Shown here: in pieces, positions 35,240 to 44,941 of the stretch
How the letters are laid out: each line of letters starts with the position of its first letter
Position numbering within the stretch: position 1 is the first letter of the stretch
Assembly: GCF_000013205.1 (NCBI RefSeq)
Contig: NC_007775.1
Location: forward strand, 1,732,501 to 1,796,500
Direction: 5' to 3'
Length of the DNA stretch: 64,000 nt
Origin: Synechococcus sp. JA-3-3Ab
GTDB taxonomy: Bacteria; Cyanobacteriota; Cyanobacteriia; Thermostichales; Thermostichaceae
Notes under the pieces: model-generated
Database searches by the model: none
The model's input: only the letters and a program-made list of their open reading frames with translations
What the model was told of the DNA's origin: nothing
Translations under genes and position numbers: made by a program

Positions 35240-38200
35240 CTAGGTGGCTGTTGGGATCCGGGCTTCCATCAGGGCCAAGCTCATTTTGTCCAGCCACTGC
35301 AAAAGGTTCTCCAGTTGCTGGGCCGCAGGCACCATTCCCAGGCCCCGCACCGTCACCTTGCCCGGCTGATAGACAAAGCGAGACTGCAAATGGGCCGGCA
35401 GGGCTTCCTTGAGGCGGTTCCAGGCCGGCTCCTCCATGGGGGTTTCCAAAAGCACATGCTCCTTGGCCGGCCTAATGCGGGAAAAGCCCAGCGTGCGGGC
35501 CAAAATCTTCAGCTCCATCACCCGCAGCAGCTCCTGGGTGGGCTTGGGCAAGGGGCCAAAGCGATCCTGCCATTCCTGGGCAATTTGCAACAGTTCGACC
35601 CGAGAGCCGGCAGCCGCCAATTGGCGATAGGCCTGCATCTTTTGATCTTCGTCAGGGATATAGCTCTGCGGGATCATGGCCGTTATATTGAGGTCAATTT
35701 GCGTGTCTTCCACCTGCGGGATCTCTTGGCCGCGAATTTCTCGAATCGCCTCTTGCAACATCTCCAAGTAGAGATCAAAGCCCACCGCGTTGAGTTGTCC
35801 GGATTGCTGAGTTCCCAAGAGGTTGCCAATGCCGCGAATTTCCATGTCCCGCAGCGCCAACTGATAGCCGGATCCCAGTTGGGTAAATTCCTGAATGGCC
35901 TGCAGGCGCTTGCGGGCCTCTTCGGTGAGGATGCCATCTTCTCGGTAGAACAGCCAAGCATGAGCTTGGATCCCGGCCCGGCCCACCCGTCCTCGCAATT
36001 GGTAAAGCTGAGCCAGACCAAACTCCTGGGCATTTTCGATCAAAATAGTGTTGACACGGGGAATATCTAAACCGGATTCAATAATGGTGGTGCAGACCAA
36101 GATATCGATTTCTCCGTTGTTAAAAGCCAGCATGGTCGCTTCCAGCTCCCCTTCCGGCATCTGCCCATGGGCAATGGCAATGCGGGCACCGGGCACCCAT
36201 TCCCGCAATTTGGCGCTGGTCTCTTCGATCCCTTCAATGCGGTTGACCACATAAAAGACTTGCCCGCCGCGATCCAACTCTTGGCGGATAGCCGTGCGAA
36301 TGACCTCAGGATTGTAGGGAGAAAGGTGAGTTTTAATCGGGCGCCGCGAGGGCGGGGGAGTCTGGATCAGGCTCATTTCCCTCAACCCCGACAAAGCCAT
36401 GTACAGCGTGCGGGGAATGGGGGTAGCCGTAAGGGTGAGCACATCCACCTGGGTTTTGAGGAGTTTAATTTTCTCTTTTTGGTTGACGCCAAAGCGCTGT
36501 TCTTCGTCAATGACCAGAAGACCCAAATCGCGAAACTGCACATCCTTGCCCAAAAGTTGGTGGGTGCCCACAATGACATCGAGTTCGCCACTTTTGAGGC
36601 GGGCCAGGATCTCTTTTTTCTCTTCGGGAGTGCGGAAGCGGTTGAGCAGGCCCACTTGAATGGGGTAGGGGGCAAAGCGCTCTTTGAGGGTGTGGTAGTG
36701 CTGCTGAGTGAGAATGGTGGTTGGCGCTAGAAGAGCTACCTGCTTGCCGGCGGTTACGGCCTTAAAGATGGCGCGGATGGCCACCTCCGTTTTGCCAAAG
36801 CCCACATCGCCACACAGCAGTCTATCCATGGGGCGAGGGGACTCCATATCCCGCTTGATTTCCTGGACAGCGCGAATTTGGTCCGGCGTCAGGGGGTAGG
36901 GAAAAGACTCCTCAAACTCCTGCTGCCAAGGGGAATCCGGGGGGAAGGCGTAGCCCTCCTGCTCGGCCCGTTTGGCGTAGAGCTGCAGGAGATCAAAGGC
37001 CACTTTTTTCAGACTCTTTTTGACTTTTTGTTTGGTCTTTTCCCAGGTGCTGCCGGACATTTTGTGCAGGGCAGGTGGCCCATCGCTGCTAGCCCGGTAG
37101 CGCGAGAGGGAGTTGACCTGGTCGGCAGCCACCCGCAACAAGCCATCGCTGTATTGAATGACCAGGTATTCTCGGGTTTCGCCGCCAATGGTGAGGCTTT
37201 CCAGCCGTAAGAACTGGCCGATGCCATGGGCCTTGTGGACAACAAAATCCCCCGGCTTGAGCAGGTTGGGATCCACCTGGCGGGAGCTGGCCTGGCGGCG
37301 CTTGCGCACATAGGTGGGGGTGGCCAGGCTGTGCTGGCCGAAAAACTCCCGGTCGGTGAGCACCACCCACCCCAGCGTGGGCAGGAGAAACCCCTCCAGA
37401 TCTGCCAAGCTGGAGTACTTCAGGGCCACCGGCGTGTAGGACTGGAGCTGGCGCTCGATGGCGGGGAAGTCTTTGGGGTTGGGCACATACTGGGCCGGGC
37501 AGTCGTGTTCCTGCAGCAGGGCCACGGTGCGGGAGGGCTGGGCAGAGAGGATCCACACCTGCAACTGCTGCTTGCGGTACTCGCGCAGGGTTTTGGCCAG
37601 GGATCCAAACTGGTGGGGGATGGCGGGAACGGCCCGGCTTTTCAGGTCAAGGGCAGCTTCGGCTTCGCCAGCAGGGGCAAAGGTGCGGGCCAACAGGCAG
37701 GGGAAGGGATCCCAGTCGGGAGCATGGAGATCGAAGGGGCGGTGAAAGGGCTGCAGAGCCGGCTCCGCAACCTGGGCCTGTTTCCACTGTTCTTGGGCGT
37801 GGTAGAGCCACTGCTGGCTGTGGGCCTGGCACTGCTCCGGCTCGTCGATCAGGATGAGGGTGGTGGGATCCAGATAGCTGAGCAGATTGGCGGGAGGGGT
37901 GTAGAGCAGGCCGAGAAAACGGCGCAAGCCCTCCGGGGGGGTGGGCGACTGCTCCAACTGCTGCCGTAGGCCCTGGGAGAGCTGATCGGCTTTTTCCTGC
38001 AGAGCCGGCCAGAGGATGGGTCCGTAGCCAGTGGGGGTCAGCCAGACGTAGGGGATCCCGTCTTGAGAGCGCTGGCTCACCGGGTCAAACTCCCGCAGCC
38101 GCTCCAGCTCGTTGCCAAACCACTCCAGGCGCACCGGCCACTCGCAGGCCACCGGGAAAACGTCGAGAATATCGCCTCTCTGGCTCCACTCCCCTTCGCT

Positions 38201-38710
38201 TTCCACCAGGCTTACCCGCCGATAGCCCAGACGAGCCAACTGCTGCCCCAACTGCTGCGGCGACATCTCCAGGCCGGGTTCCAGCTTGAGGCAAAAGGCC
38301 CGAAACACCTCTGGAGGGGGAAGGTGGGGTTGGAGGGCCCGCTCCGTGGCCACAATGGCCATGCCCTTCTTCCCCTGGAGACCATCGGCCAGCACCTGAA
38401 ACTGACCCCACACCAGCTCCGGCTCCAGGTCAAACGGCTCGTAAGGGGAAGCCTCGGAGGTGGGATAAAGCTGCACGCTCTCCCAGCCCATGCCCTCCAG
38501 TTGCGCCGTCCAGCGGCCCGCCTCTTCCAAAGTGGCAGTCACCACCAGCAGGGATCTTCCCTCCTGCTGGGCCAAAGCCGAGGCGATCAACCCCTTCGGG
38601 ATCCGCCCTGCCCCCTGCAGATCTGCCTGTCGCTGCGATCTCAACCGGGCGGCCAGCTCTTGCATCAAGCCAGATTGGGCCAGAAAGCGCACCAGCGGGA
38701 TAAACGACAT
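35240..38710 (-). CDS. mfd: Transcription-repair coupling factor
   Basis: Removes RNA polymerase stalled at DNA damage and recruits UvrA. The protein has 1156 residues, the normal length. An N-terminal UvrB-like region is followed by the RNA-polymerase-interacting domain ([24 protein letters not shown] near residue 505). The helicase motor shows [17 protein letters not shown] near residue 655 (Walker A), [14 protein letters not shown] (DEEQ box) and [13 protein letters not shown]. The RecG-like TRG motif and the C-terminal TRCF domain follow. The start is ATG 38710 ([12 protein letters not shown]). Confidence 0.96.
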   Translation of the reverse strand: MSFIPLVRFLAQSGLMQELAARLRSQRQADLQGAGRIPKGLIASALAQQEGRSLLVVTATLEEAGRWTAQLEGMGWESVQLYPTSEASPYEPFDLEPELVWGQFQVLADGLQGKKGMAIVATERALQPHLPPPEVFRAFCLKLEPGLEMSPQQLGQQLARLGYRRVSLVESEGEWSQRGDILDVFPVACEWPVRLEWFGNELERLREFDPVSQRSQDGIPYVWLTPTGYGPILWPALQEKADQLSQGLRQQLEQSPTPPEGLRRFLGLLYTPPANLLSYLDPTTLILIDEPEQCQAHSQQWLYHAQEQWKQAQVAEPALQPFHRPFDLHAPDWDPFPCLLARTFAPAGEAEAALDLKSRAVPAIPHQFGSLAKTLREYRKQQLQVWILSAQPSRTVALLQEHDCPAQYVPNPKDFPAIERQLQSYTPVALKYSSLADLEGFLLPTLGWVVLTDREFFGQHSLATPTYVRKRRQASSRQVDPNLLKPGDFVVHKAHGIGQFLRLESLTIGGETREYLVIQYSDGLLRVAADQVNSLSRYRASSDGPPALHKMSGSTWEKTKQKVKKSLKKVAFDLLQLYAKRAEQEGYAFPPDSPWQQEFEESFPYPLTPDQIRAVQEIKRDMESPRPMDRLLCGDVGFGKTEVAIRAIFKAVTAGKQVALLAPTTILTQQHYHTLKERFAPYPIQVGLLNRFRTPEEKKEILARLKSGELDVIVGTHQLLGKDVQFRDLGLLVIDEEQRFGVNQKEKIKLLKTQVDVLTLTATPIPRTLYMALSGLREMSLIQTPPPSRRPIKTHLSPYNPEVIRTAIRQELDRGGQVFYVVNRIEGIEETSAKLREWVPGARIAIAHGQMPEGELEATMLAFNNGEIDILVCTTIIESGLDIPRVNTILIENAQEFGLAQLYQLRGRVGRAGIQAHAWLFYREDGILTEEARKRLQAIQEFTQLGSGYQLALRDMEIRGIGNLLGTQQSGQLNAVGFDLYLEMLQEAIREIRGQEIPQVEDTQIDLNITAMIPQSYIPDEDQKMQAYRQLAAAGSRVELLQIAQEWQDRFGPLPKPTQELLRVMELKILARTLGFSRIRPAKEHVLLETPMEEPAWNRLKEALPAHLQSRFVYQPGKVTVRGLGMVPAAQQLENLLQWLDKMSLALMEARIPTAT

Positions 38711-39186
38711 CTTCCACCCCACACTGCAAACTGGGATCCCAATTCTGGCAAGCTCCAGGGACGATCAGCAGCCGTCTGCCGCCACTGTAGACCGGCAGTC
38801 GTCCCTTGCCGGGAAGCGCTCCTGGATCTATACAACAAGACAACAGTTTTGTTGTTTAAAGACGAAAAAGACCAAAATCCTATACTAGCGGCCTGCCAGG
38901 CTTTGGCCGCTAGGTTCGCAGTGCGCTCTTTGTCTTGTAGTCTAAATTACAAAAAAGGGTTCACACTTCCAGAATCCTAAAATTAACCTTTAGAGTCGGA
39001 CGGCCTGTCAATTGTCTTAGCCAAGATTCGATGTTAGAAGGAACAAAAATCAGGGCTTTCCCGGCCTCATCCAATGTCTGCTAGGGAGCAAGATGTTTTT
39101 CATGCAAGAGGTGTAGCTGCGTCAACTGCAGAGGATGTTGTCGGAAAAAGCTGTATTGGCCAATTCATCTAAGCTTGGTACAAATC
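38711..39186. other. Promoter region between divergent mfd and cydA
   Basis: About 475 bp without a recognisable gene. It should contain both promoters. At 38982-38989 ATTAACCT resembles one PHO octamer, with AGAATCCT 11 bp earlier; the match is too weak to call a site. Confidence 0.4.
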
Positions 39187-40620
39187 ATGTTTCTAGATAC
39201 CGTTGCCCTTTCTCGTCTACAGTTTGCCCTCACGGCCATTTTTCACATGTTGTGGCCGGTTTTAACAACGGGGATGGCCATTTATCTCGTTGTGATTGAG
39301 GGGCTTTGGCTAAAAACCCGCAACTTAGATTACTATCGTCACGCTCGTTTCTGGTCAAAACTCTATGTGTTGAACTTTGGCATTGGCGTGGCCTCAGGCT
39401 TGCCGATGGCCTTTCAGTTTGGCATGAACTGGGCGCCCTTCTCCGAAGCAGTGGGAGATTTTTTCGGCACCATCCTGGGGTTTGAAGGCACGATGGCTTT
39501 TATGCTGGAGGCCAGCTTTCTGGGGATCATGCTGTTCGGCTGGGAGCGTGTCCCGCCGGTGATTCACTGGATCTCGACAATCCTGGTGGCCTTTGGCGCC
39601 AACTTATCCACCTTTTGGATCCTGACGGCCAACTCTTGGCTGCAGACGCCGGCAGGTGGGGTATTTGTCGATGGAAAATTTGTGGTGCGCGACTACCTGC
39701 AGGCCATTTTTAATCCCTTTATGCTCAACAGCTTTCTCCACATGTTCTTTGCCACCCTGGAGACTTCTTTGTTTGTGGTTGGTGGCATCAGTGCCTGGTA
39801 CATCCTCAAGGGGCGGCATGGCGAGTTTTTTTCCCGTTCCCTCAAAGTGGTCCTGGCGATGGCTCTGGTGGTGGCCCCCTTGCAGGTGTTTATCGGCCAC
39901 TTGAGCGCGGAGCAAGTGTATCGTTATCAACCGGCCAAGCTGGCGGCCATGGAGGCGCAGTGGGAGACGATCCCCGCCGGCGAGCGGGCGGATTGGAGCC
40001 TGTTGGCCTTGCCCAACGACCGAGAGGAGCGCAACGAGTGGGAGGTGAAGATCCCTGGCGCGCTGGGCTATCTGCTGGAGTTTAAGCCCAGGCTGGATCG
40101 ACCGGTTTATGGTTTGAAGGCTTGGGAGCCGCAAAATCGTCCTCACCTGATTGGCCTGATCTACTACTCCTTTAGGACGATGGTGGCCATTGGCCTCTTT
40201 CTGGCCGGGCTTATGGGGGTTACCTTAATCCAGTGGCTGAGGGGCAAGCTGTCGGCGGAGGCCCTCTCCCAGCAGAAGTGGCTGATGTGGGCCTGGGTCT
40301 TCGCTGGCCCGCTGGGCTACATTGCCGTGGAGACCGGTTGGATCGTCCGCTGTGTGGGCCGGCAGCCCTGGATTGTGTACGAGCAACTGCGCACGGCGGA
40401 ATCGGTTTCGCCGCTGCCGCCAGGAGAGGTGCTGTTTTCTTTGGTCGGCCTGAGCGCCTTGTACACGGTGTTTTTCGTGGCCGCTCTTTACTTTGGCAGC
40501 CGCATCATCCGCAAAGGGCCTAATCTGGAGCTGCCTGCCCCCGTTCCGGCAACCCAGCCGGTGATCGTGATCGAGCCTGCTCGCCACGAGCCGGATCGCC
40601 GTCCGGCGGAAGCTCGGTAG
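39187..40620 (+). CDS. cydA: Cytochrome bd-type quinol oxidase subunit I
   Basis: Oxidises quinol and reduces oxygen to water without pumping protons. With ATG 39187 (MFLDTVALSRLQFALTAIFHM) the protein is 477 residues. His near residue 19 (FHMLWP) is the expected haem b595 ligand, and GRQPWIVYEQLRT near residue 395 carries the conserved C-terminal motif. The Q-loop between helices is short, as in the cyanobacterial/CIO-type group rather than the long E. coli form. It is followed by cydB. Confidence 0.93.
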   Translation: MFLDTVALSRLQFALTAIFHMLWPVLTTGMAIYLVVIEGLWLKTRNLDYYRHARFWSKLYVLNFGIGVASGLPMAFQFGMNWAPFSEAVGDFFGTILGFEGTMAFMLEASFLGIMLFGWERVPPVIHWISTILVAFGANLSTFWILTANSWLQTPAGGVFVDGKFVVRDYLQAIFNPFMLNSFLHMFFATLETSLFVVGGISAWYILKGRHGEFFSRSLKVVLAMALVVAPLQVFIGHLSAEQVYRYQPAKLAAMEAQWETIPAGERADWSLLALPNDREERNEWEVKIPGALGYLLEFKPRLDRPVYGLKAWEPQNRPHLIGLIYYSFRTMVAIGLFLAGLMGVTLIQWLRGKLSAEALSQQKWLMWAWVFAGPLGYIAVETGWIVRCVGRQPWIVYEQLRTAESVSPLPPGEVLFSLVGLSALYTVFFVAALYFGSRIIRKGPNLELPAPVPATQPVIVIEPARHEPDRRPAEAR

Positions 40621-40701
40621 CGCCGCTGCCCAGGCGACATCGCAGTTGGGAACTGTCTCGAACTAGCCTGGCTAGAAATACCTAAAGCGGAGGGAAGGAC
40701 C

Positions 40702-41751
40702 ATGGAATCCTTCGAGCCTTTACAGCAGTTTTTGCCGCAAGTCTGGTTTTTTATCCTCGGTCTATTCCTATTCCTTTATGTCTTGCTGGATGGATTTGAC
40801 TTGGGAGTGGGCATCCTCTCCCTGACGGCTTCCAGCGAGACGCGCCGCAGCATTCTCATGACCAGCTTGGGCAATGTTTGGGATGCCAACGAGACGTGGC
40901 TGGTACTCATGGGGGGATCCCTATTTGGAGCCTTTCCCCTCGCCTACGCCACCATCCTCAATGCCCTCTACATTCCGCTGGTGATCATGGTGGTGGGCCT
41001 GATCTTGCGGGCCGTTTCCTTCGAGTTTCGGGAAAACGCCGACAACAAGCTGGTCTGGAACCTGGCCTTTGGGGTGGGTAGCTTTTTGGCGGCGCTGGGC
41101 CAGGGGTTTGCCCTGGGCAGCGTCTTCGAAGGGATCCGCGTTGATGAAGCCGGCCACTTTGCCGGCAGCCCCTGGGATTGGCTGACCTGGCGGACAGTGT
41201 TGGTGGCCCTCACCCTGATTCAGGGCTATGTCTTAGTTGGCTCGGCCTACTTAATTGTGAAGACCACGGGGGAACTCCAGAAAACCTACTACAAAACGGC
41301 AACCATCGCCACCTGGACAACGTTGCTGGGGGCAGTGTTTATCACCATCAGCACCCCCATCATGTCGGAGCAAGCGCGCTCCCAACTTTTCTCGCCTCCT
41401 CTTTTCTATATCTTTGCTGCCATCCCCGTTTTGGGGCTTTTGTTGGTGGCTCTGTTGCTGCGCAGCCTGCGCCGGCGAGAAGAAACTAGCGTGTTGGTTT
41501 ATACCTTTCTCATCTTTGCCCTTTCTTTTATTGGCCTGGGGTTTATGGTTTTCCCCAACATTATTCCTCCCAGCGTCACCATCTACGAGGCAGCAGCTTC
41601 TCCCAGTTCGCTGGTGTTTATGCTTACCTTTATTGGCTTTTTGATCCCGGTTATCTTGTCCTACAACATCTACAACTACGTGGTGTTCCGCGGCAAAATT
41701 GTGGTGCAGGAAGCAGCAGCAGAAGAGGCCAAAGTTCCGGAAGCAGCTTAA
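40702..41751 (+). CDS. cydB: Cytochrome bd-type quinol oxidase subunit II
   Basis: The second membrane subunit, 349 residues with about eight or nine spans. Landmarks are LFLFLYVLLDGFDLGVGILSL near residue 20 and GNVWDANETWLVLMGGSLFGAFPLAYA near residue 57, both highly conserved in CydB. A ribosome site (GGAGGGAAGG) precedes the ATG. It is 81 bp after cydA and ends with a strong terminator. No cydX-like small gene is visible. Confidence 0.95.
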   Translation: MESFEPLQQFLPQVWFFILGLFLFLYVLLDGFDLGVGILSLTASSETRRSILMTSLGNVWDANETWLVLMGGSLFGAFPLAYATILNALYIPLVIMVVGLILRAVSFEFRENADNKLVWNLAFGVGSFLAALGQGFALGSVFEGIRVDEAGHFAGSPWDWLTWRTVLVALTLIQGYVLVGSAYLIVKTTGELQKTYYKTATIATWTTLLGAVFITISTPIMSEQARSQLFSPPLFYIFAAIPVLGLLLVALLLRSLRRREETSVLVYTFLIFALSFIGLGFMVFPNIIPPSVTIYEAAASPSSLVFMLTFIGFLIPVILSYNIYNYVVFRGKIVVQEAAAEEAKVPEAA

Positions 41752-41777
41752 AAGGTCTCAGCGCAATCCAATTGAAA

Positions 41778-41816
41778 CCCCGCCGGACGTTTTGCCAGGC
41801 GGGGCAGGCTTTTATC
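41778..41816 (+). terminator. Terminator after cydAB
   Basis: CCCCGCC and GGCGGGG form a 7-bp GC stem, with a further GG/CC pairing inside the loop (GGACGTTTTGCC), followed by CAGGCTTTTATCTT. It lies 26 bp after the cydB stop. Confidence 0.7.
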
Positions 41817-41860
41817 TTGCAGCTCTGGGAAGCTAGACAGGGTTAACCGTCTCCAAGACT

Positions 41861-43453
41861 TCACTCCCGCTTAAGCCACTGCCGGATTTGCTCGGCAGCC
41901 ACATCGCGACCTCCCAAGCCAAAAGCCAAGGCCACCGCGACGGCAATCGCGCCCAGCACCAAGCCAAAGGCCAGCACCACGATATCGGTGGCCACGCCCA
42001 TCTGCTGCAAGGCCATGGCGCCGACAAAGACCAGGATGGCCGCCCGCGCCGCCTGGGCCAGCACCCCTGAGGAGGGGTTGCCCAAGCTCTTGATCATGGA
42101 ATGGGCCAAATTGGCCAGGTAAAGGCCGATCCCGAACACCAGGGCGCCGATGAGCACCCGACCGGAAATCAGCAACAGCCCCTGGACGATGTCGGTCAAA
42201 GCGGCAAACTGCAGCAACTCCACCGCCGGCACCGCCCCGAACAAGACCACGCCCACCCAGACCACCAAGCCGGCAATCTCAGAGGGGGTGCGCCGCTTCG
42301 CCAACGCCGAGGGATCCCCTTCGGCGGCGGGAGCTTCAGGAGCAGGGGCCGAGGGCAAACCAAGGCCGGCAGCCAAGCGGTCGAAACCGATTGCCTGCAG
42401 CAACTGGGTCACCAAGCCAGCCAAAAACTGCCCCAGCCAGTAGAACACGGCCAGGATGAGAGCAGATCCTGCAATTCGGGGAATGGCCCGCAACACCTGC
42501 TCCAGCATCGCCACCGCTGGATCGGAGATGGCCCGGATTTCCAGGGCCTTGAGGGCGGCAATCACTGCCGGGATCAACACCAAGACGTAGGCCACTGTGC
42601 CCACCGTTTGGGCCAGCTGGGGAATGCCAAAGCGTGCCCCCAAGCGGTTAAACAAATTGGAATTGGAAACGATCCCACGCACGATGCGAGCTAGAAACCA
42701 GCCCCCCACACCGATGATGAGCGCTCCCAAAATGCGGGGTACCATCGACAGGATTTGATCCAGCAGGTTTTGCACTGGCTGCAGCGGCCCCTGTAGGTTC
42801 AGGGTATCCAGGATGATCGGCAGAAAGAACAGCAGAATCAGCCAGTAAAGGGCATTGCCCAAGGTTTCATTCAGTAGGAAAGGGGTGACCTCTGTACCTC
42901 CCTCTTGGCCGGTCGGGGTTCCTTCTACGCCTGCCTCACCGGCAGCGCTTTCCTGCTGTAGAGGCCGGGCCAACTGCTCATCGAGGTTGAAACGCCGCAG
43001 CCCCTGGATGACTGCCAGCCGGGCAACTGTAGCCACCGCCCAGCCCACAGCCAGCAGCACCAGCGCCCCACCCACCCGTGGCAGATAAACGAAGATTTCC
43101 CCCAAAAACCTGTTGAGCGGATCGGAGACAGCTTGAAGCTGCAGGGCATTCAGTACCGCCACCAACACAAAAGCAAGAATCACCCAGTAGACGGCAGCGG
43201 CCACCCAGCGCTCCGTTTGGGGCAGCTTCTCGCCGGGCTTTTGGCCCAAAACCCAAGCAGCCAAGCGATTGCCCAGTTGCGTCCTTTTGAGCAGTCCTCT
43301 AACGCCGAAGGCTACTGCCATGGCCACTATCCAACCCAGAATTAAGATGACAATCGCCGCAAGGAGATTGGGCATAAAGTCGATAAGCCTAGACCAAAGA
43401 CTCACGAAAAAAGAGATGGTCTCATCCCCAATGGTGTTTCTCGAGGTGTCCAT
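41861..43453 (-). CDS. Mechanosensitive-channel-like membrane protein with repeated TM-helix domains
   Basis: A 530-residue protein made of several repeats of the MscS-associated TM-helix unit. RLIDFMPNLLAAIVILILGWIVAMAVA, ILVYLPRVGGALVLLAVGWAVATVA, QILSMVPRILGALIIGVGGWFLARIV and QVLRAIPRIAGSALILAVFYWLGQFLA are clear copies. Such proteins (CmpX-like) are related to small-conductance mechanosensitive channels but lack the standard MscS beta domain here. ATG 43453 (MDTSRNTIGDETI) is chosen, as the upstream extension crosses a homopolymeric C run and looks non-coding. Confidence 0.82.
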   Translation of the reverse strand: MDTSRNTIGDETISFFVSLWSRLIDFMPNLLAAIVILILGWIVAMAVAFGVRGLLKRTQLGNRLAAWVLGQKPGEKLPQTERWVAAAVYWVILAFVLVAVLNALQLQAVSDPLNRFLGEIFVYLPRVGGALVLLAVGWAVATVARLAVIQGLRRFNLDEQLARPLQQESAAGEAGVEGTPTGQEGGTEVTPFLLNETLGNALYWLILLFFLPIILDTLNLQGPLQPVQNLLDQILSMVPRILGALIIGVGGWFLARIVRGIVSNSNLFNRLGARFGIPQLAQTVGTVAYVLVLIPAVIAALKALEIRAISDPAVAMLEQVLRAIPRIAGSALILAVFYWLGQFLAGLVTQLLQAIGFDRLAAGLGLPSAPAPEAPAAEGDPSALAKRRTPSEIAGLVVWVGVVLFGAVPAVELLQFAALTDIVQGLLLISGRVLIGALVFGIGLYLANLAHSMIKSLGNPSSGVLAQAARAAILVFVGAMALQQMGVATDIVVLAFGLVLGAIAVAVALAFGLGGRDVAAEQIRQWLKRE

Positions 43454-43981
43454 GACTGTCCTCACAGCTTGCAAATGCTCAGGATGCACAAATGATAAGA
43501 GTAGGTTAGCCTGAAGCGCTTTTTCAGGCAAGCTGGCCCGACAGGGGGGGGGGGGGGAAAGCACGAATTTAAGCAGGAGTGCTGAATCTCGATGTAAAAC
43601 TTTACGTTTATTCACATCAGCCTAGGAAATTGGCCGAGGCTCCAGGGGTGCCACTGAACAGGGGGGTCTGCTTAGGTTGTAGTATGTCTTGGCCTATCGT
43701 CAGATTGTCCGCAGCCATTTATCTAATTGCAATCTTAAATCGCAAAAGATGCTCCTAATTGGCTGTAGCCAAATTTTGCCTAAAAAAGTTACATCTGGCA
43801 GCTTGCGTCCAGGAGAAGAGGAAATCTGAATGATCTACAAAACCTACAAAATAACGACAAGTTCAGCCGGGCAGTTAAAGCTCTGTCGATATTGATCTTC
43901 TGTAGGATTGCCAGACTTGGCTGCCGGTTTGTCTAGGGATCTGGTTGCGAACTTCCACAAATTTTCAGTGTTGTTGCTTTT
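43454..43981. other. Intergenic region with a 14-base G run
   Basis: About 530 bp between the MscS-like gene and rimI, both on the minus strand. G is repeated 14 times at 43544-43557, about 90 bp upstream of the MscS-like start. I see no gene or RNA. Confidence 0.6.
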
Positions 43982-44509
43982 CTAGATTGGCTTTTTCCAA
44001 TAGACCAGCGCATCTTCTCCGCTGTAATAGCCCTTGCGGCGTCCCAGCAATTGAAACCCTGCCGATTCGTAGAGGTGGATGGCGGCGTGGTTAGAGGCTC
44101 TGACCTCGAGCGTGGCCCAGCGACAGCCTGCGGCTCGAGCGTGATTGAACAGCTCCTCCAGGATCCTGCGGCCCAAGCCGCGCCGCCGATGGTCGGGATC
44201 CACCGCCAACGAGATAATGTGGGCTTCTTCTTCGATGCGCCAGAGGATGCCAAAGCCCACGAGCGCTTGGGTCGTTTGCGTCGCGAGGTCTGGAGAGGGA
44301 GGGGGGAACTCCGTTCGGCCCAAGCCACAGGAAGCGCCAGCGGCAGCCGGTTCCGCCACAACCCCGATCACCGTGCTGCTGGGTCTTTCCAGCTCCGCGC
44401 GATAGCCCTGTTCTCCCCAGTATCCGCCGTAGCAGCGGCGATCCAGCTCCAGCAATTGGGGCAGGGCGGTGAGGTCGAGCACCTGCAGCCGATAACTCGT
44501 ACCGCTCAT
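43982..44509 (-). CDS. rimI: Ribosomal protein S18 alanine N-acetyltransferase-like GNAT
   Basis: A 175-residue GNAT acetyltransferase. The acetyl-CoA-binding segment is ISLAVDPDHRRRGLGRRILEELF near residue 95 (the R/Q-x-x-G-x-G/A loop), and ATLEVRASNHAAIHLYESAGFQLLGRRKGYY follows. This is the RimI pattern, including the ExRxxNxxAxxLYxxxGF motif. An extra stretch near residue 50-75 is rich in Ala and Pro. RimI acetylates the N-terminus of S18 in E. coli; the exact substrate here is inferred. Confidence 0.8.
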   Translation of the reverse strand: MSGTSYRLQVLDLTALPQLLELDRRCYGGYWGEQGYRAELERPSSTVIGVVAEPAAAGASCGLGRTEFPPPSPDLATQTTQALVGFGILWRIEEEAHIISLAVDPDHRRRGLGRRILEELFNHARAAGCRWATLEVRASNHAAIHLYESAGFQLLGRRKGYYSGEDALVYWKKPI

Positions 44510-44515
44510 GGTGGT

Positions 44516-44941
44516 CTAGTCCCGCAATTCGCAGAACTCGGCCAGCAACAACTGCCCAAAGGGATCGTCATCGGGGGCGGCATAGGGCAGGGCTCGGCGG
44601 CTAAGGCTTAAGATCTGACCCCCCGATTGGGGATGGGGCTTGAGCTCGTAATCGATCCCTTCTTGGAAGCCGGCCTCTTGCAGGTAATCTTGGGCGGCTT
44701 TGAGGATCCCTTCTCGCAGTTGCGCTTTGACGGCAGGGGCCATGAGGTGGCGAACAAACCACTGGGCGCTGGCGGGATCCACCCCAGCGAGGTATCGAAG
44801 GGCAGGGGTCAACACGGCGGGGCGCTCTTGAGGGGAGAGGCCGTTGACCTGCTGAGCTACCGCGGGCACATCCCGCCGTTGCATCGCCTGGATCAGGGCT
44901 TGAATGTCTGGGGAGAAGGAGGGATCCTGCGCTTGGCTCAT
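44516..44941 (-). CDS. Conserved protein of unknown function
   Basis: A 141-residue soluble protein starting MSQAQDPSFSPDIQALIQAM. It contains RDVPAVAQQVNGLSPQERPAVLTPALRYLAGVDPASAQWFVRHLMAP and an acidic C-terminus ending AEFCELRD. It is helical, has no membrane segment, and I do not recognise the family. Its ATG overlaps the purK stop by 4 bp (ATGA), so it is translationally coupled to purK. Confidence 0.65.
   Translation of the reverse strand: MSQAQDPSFSPDIQALIQAMQRRDVPAVAQQVNGLSPQERPAVLTPALRYLAGVDPASAQWFVRHLMAPAVKAQLREGILKAAQDYLQEAGFQEGIDYELKPHPQSGGQILSLSRRALPYAAPDDDPFGQLLLAEFCELRD

Noticed and set aside
35135-36070. 311-codon open frame antisense to the 3' part of mfd
   Set aside because: It is a shadow of mfd, rich in His, Gln and Leu, without a ribosome site or domain.
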